From contig VYZI01000186.1 in assembly GCA_013397695.1 (NCBI GenBank), forward strand, positions 1,018,681-1,082,680: DNA of 64,000 nucleotides, in the 5' to 3' direction. The notes under the pieces were generated by a model. It was not told the DNA's origin. It saw only the letters and a program-made list of their open reading frames with translations, and searched no databases. How positions within the stretch are numbered: position 1 is the first letter of the stretch; every line of letters starts with the position of its first letter. Shown here piece after piece: positions 60,525 to 64,000 of the stretch. This DNA comes from Centropus unirufus. Lineage: Eukaryota > Chordata > Aves > Cuculiformes > Centropidae. The position numbers and the translations under genes were made by a program.

Positions 60525-63500
60525 GAAAGACAGTGGGAGGTGAAACATGACTTCTTTGTGTAACTGGTGTGTATACTCTGTGGAAACAAAGCTTCATTTT
60601 TCAGGTGCTGTCAATATTTTCATAAAACCATATTCAACAATAAAAAAGGGAGGGGTTTGGGCATAATGTTTTAGAGAGCTTCTTGCATCCCAATTCCTTT
60701 TTCTAGCATTGTGTTCCTACTGATTAGTGTTCATGTTCATGTCAGTTCACTCTTGACTTATAATAATTTTTATTTGCAATGTTTCTATTTGGTATGAGAT
60801 GTGCCATTTTGATAGGAGGCCATTCAGGACTTTAACATTGCATAAAAGAGTTGGAGATTAATCTAGAAAGGCATCTGGAATTAATTTAAGTGCAATACAT
60901 CTCAAATACGAACCCTGGTATCTTTTTACTTTTGCAGTATGTTCAAAGGTGATGATACATGCAGATGTAGTTCATTCACAGACTGTCTTGCACTTTTTTC
61001 AGCTTACAATGGAGTGTACTAAAAGGGAATGGTAGCTCCCAGTGATTATTTGAAATTTTTGCCACTGTACCAAAAAAACTTTAACAAAACTGAGGGGGCA
61101 AGAGAACAGTTCAATAGCGGATTGAATACAGGATAAACATACTTGTAGTACTGTAATTAACTCTCCAGAGCTCAGAGTCTTGTATCAAGAATCTTAAGGA
61201 GAAAAAAAACACATAGAATGTTCCTAGAAGCCTCTCTCTGATAAGCTGATAAGTGCGTGCCACATTTTTGCCTTGAAGACTTTGTGTAATGGTAGTTTTT
61301 CACCTCCTTTGGTGTGTTTTTGTGTGCGGTTTTCTTTTTTTTTCTTTTTTTGAGCTGCAACTTGAATCTTTGACTTCCAGTGAAACTGAGCTGATGGCTT
61401 ATGGCTTTTCCTCCATCAGGAAGACACTACAAACAATTGCTGTCCTGTGCCTTTCTGGTATTTTTTTAAAGTTTAGTAGTCTATAGTGCCATTTCAAGAT
61501 TCAGACATTCATTCCATGCACCATTACCCATGGAAGAAGGAAAAATACACTATTATAACTCTAAGTGCAATACTCTAAGCTAATGGACAGTATAAGACAT
61601 GTGTACTTTGCACATAGACACTATTCATTTAGAGAGACTGCATGACTTTGACATGCCTTCCACTAATGGAAAAGCAGTTAATAACATAGAATATTCTTCT
61701 ATGGAAGAGAAACAATTACCACCCACCTATCTTACGTGGGAAGAACAGATTGAATAAGGTTTGCGAAAGAGAAATATCTCGAGGCTCAGTCAAGAGACAT
61801 TTTGACACTAGAGTCCAAGTAGTAAAGTACAGTAGAATCTTTTGCTTTTTACTGCTGAACAGTTAAGGTGGAAAGTGCGTGAATAAAATGGAATGTCCTT
61901 GCCAAACAGTAAGAAAGCATCTCCTGTATGACAATTGTGAGTGGTGAAGTGGTGTTCTTGTGAACTTTTTGCTGTAGTCTTCATTTTACATGGTGGCTTT
62001 TAGGCAGCAGCATGAACTCTGTACATGCATGCATGTGTGTGCACAGAGGTTTTATTTATATATAAAATATAAACTGTAGTACTGTATATTCACAGATATG
62101 TTTTCTTGTTTGAAAGGGACTAAAAAGAGAGTCAGTTGACAAATTACTCATATTTGGCTACTTTCATGTCAGCATTCTGTAAGATTTGCTTTTGCCTCAT
62201 TACTTGTTCTTCCCAAATATATTTTTATGATTTTTCTTATTAATTCACATGAAAACCACCCAATTCAAACTGTTGATGTACTATTTTTAGTTAATGCTAA
62301 GATTTGGTCCCACATGTACTTTCCCCCTTTATCTCATAGAACAAATAAAGATAATGTTTCCAAGCAGTCCTTAGAATCGACTGCTTTCAACTTGCTCTGG
62401 CTGCTTTTAGCTAACACAGTATGTGCCATGACAGGAAAACTAATGGGTTTGGGCTTTAACTGATTGGGACCTGTTTGCAAACTCTTTCAATCTATGATTA
62501 TAGTGGTTTGTTTTTTTTTTTGTTGGTGATCTATTTATGGACAACCACAGATTACGCATGTCCTGTCCCTTTCTAAAGGCACTGGAACTGAATTCAGTTG
62601 TCTCCCAGTACCACATGAACAGGTATCCCTGTAGGCATTCAGTCTGTCTTTGACCCTGAAAGGTGTAGATAATTATGTCCTCCTTGCATAAGAGAGTCAT
62701 AAAGGAAGCCATGTACACAACTTGCATATGAAATTCTTAACCCACACATGCATTTTAGTTCCCTTTCTGGGACAATCTATAGACATAATTGTATATCCTT
62801 AATTTTCAAAACTTTGTCCAACCTGACTAATGACTGAAAAACATAAAAAGTCTTTGGGTCACAATAACCGTTCTAAGCTTAAATTGTGATGTTTCAAAAA
62901 GCCGTGGGTGATTTCTGGTGTTTGAATTTTTGGTTTCTTTTAGGAGACACTTTATGCGCTACTTGGAATTCTCCTCGGTCTATTTATCAGCTTCTCCTTT
63001 GGACATTCACAGTCTGCCCAAATCCATGCCTTGCTCCCAGTCATCTTAATATACTTCAATCCCTTTCTCAGTCTACTAAGGCACTTTTATTTTCAGTTTT
63101 TCTCACCAGATGCAAACTCCTTGGTCTCTCAGTGCCTTTTCCTTCCCATAAGACTTCAGTTTTTGGGTTCCTCTCTTTGTACTGACCAGGTGTCTCTGTA
63201 TGCATCAATTACTTCTCCAACAAATCCTTTGCTGCCTTGTGATGTTGCATCTGTAACATAAGGATGCCTTGGCATTTTTATAGATTTCTCTGCTGGTTTT
63301 ACTCTGACTGGTAAAGATTTTGCATGGTCTTATCTTCCTTTGAGATGGTGCGCTGTCAGATCTGCAGCTTTCTTGATGCCAAGCACATTTTATATCTCTT
63401 TTGATATGAAAAGAGCAGTTGACCCTACTAAGATTGCAATGCTGTATTGGGAACTTGATAGTTTTTAGCATAAGCAGTGTGGAGAATAGGGAATGACTTC

Positions 63501-64000
63501 TGTAATGGGGCTCAGTATTGGTCCAGTGCACATACACCAAGAGGACCTACCTCATCTCTGAGTAGGTTGCAGGCAGTGGTTCAACAAATATAATTAATAA
63601 TGATACTTTATAGCATGAAATCAAATGGCTTTTCTTTTCCAACACATGACATGAAAAATTGTCTGTTTGGTGAAGTTTATCACTGTATTTAATTAATAAG
63701 CATGGTAGGAATACTGATCATAAAACAGCAGGCTGTGGCCTCTAAGGTCGCTGTGACATATATCAATGAATTTCGTAACATGAATCACATATAAAAAAAA
63801 TTTCTATGTTATAACTCCAGTTATATTTGGACCTGAAAAACGAACACACAGAAAAATGACACTAAACCAACAAACGCCTTACATGTATAGAACTAGATTT
63901 TTTATTAAGTGCACAAAATTTTGTTTAATTTTCATTTTTTTGTCAGTTGGAAAATTCTTATTGACTCGGGTAGGAATAGAGATTTTTATGGTGCTGAATG
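60525..64000. other. Non-coding unique sequence, no gene seen
   Basis: No supportable gene to the end of the window. T-runs lie at about 61330-61351 and 62510-62521. An alternating purine-pyrimidine tract is at 62020-62045 and an AT-rich run directly follows it. Frames reach 111 codons (63205-63540, minus) without family resemblance. Confidence 0.6.
62020..62045. repeat. Alternating purine-pyrimidine tract (Z-DNA-prone)
   Basis: Twenty-six bases alternate strictly between pyrimidine and purine, mixing TG, CA, TA and CG-free steps with a GCATGCATG core. Such sequence can flip to Z-DNA under supercoiling, although lack of CG steps makes it a moderate former. An AT-rich, easily melted stretch (62050-62073) follows. 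Confidence 0.75.

Noticed and set aside
60297..60548. 83- and 69-codon frames on opposite strands
   Set aside because: Both are produced by the reversed CR1 at 60322-60524.
1..64000. Bacterial genes, CRISPR arrays, tRNA/rRNA genes, retroviral LTRs or gag/pol frames
   Set aside because: None seen: no long dense ORFs, no regularly spaced repeats, no tRNA A/B-box pair with a cloverleaf, no paired LTR-like repeats.

Overview
The window reads as vertebrate, most likely bird, nuclear DNA. The only interspersed repeats I recognise are five 5'-truncated CR1 LINE fragments of the kind common in bird genomes. They total about 1.7 kb, roughly 2.6 % of the window. I see no Alu, L1, B1 or other mammalian-type repeats, which 64 kb of mammalian DNA would normally show. 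The sequence is AT-leaning and CpG-poor, with many poly(A)/poly(T) runs. Turtle or crocodile DNA also carries CR1, so bird is the best guess, not a certainty.

I find no gene I can name. There is no CpG-island promoter, no multi-exon coding pattern, no tRNA or rRNA, no CRISPR, no bacterial operon and no recognisable endogenous retrovirus. Open frames are short and scattered, as expected for intron or intergenic DNA. The longest, 271 codons on the minus strand at 36744-37559, resembles nothing I know. The window is therefore most likely a gene desert or the inside of a very large intron.

Layout: 1-20756 is unique sequence with possible regulatory blocks: a Maf-type palindrome at 2787, paired octamer-like sites at 5400, a SOX-like pair at 6535 and a dense GATA cluster at 10642. 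An old CR1 lies at 20757-21055. A full match to the CTCF core lies at 26412, beside a purine-rich open stretch that could be an exon. A perfect 12-bp stem with a 5-base loop lies at 31044, followed by a CR1 at 33570-34034. The ORF-rich island is at 36744-37644. Isolated exon-like segments occur at 42581 (minus), 44197, 46124 and 57792. CR1 copies follow at 47846, 54488 and 60322 (minus). Conserved-element-like blocks are suspected near 44880, 50040 and 59640.

If the regulatory calls are right, the window would serve as long-range control DNA, with GATA, Maf, POU and SOX sites as enhancer parts and CTCF sites as loop anchors. That is inference. I see no new molecular system here; the strongest anomalies are the hairpin at 31044, the GATA cluster, the CTCF match and the 271-codon frame.
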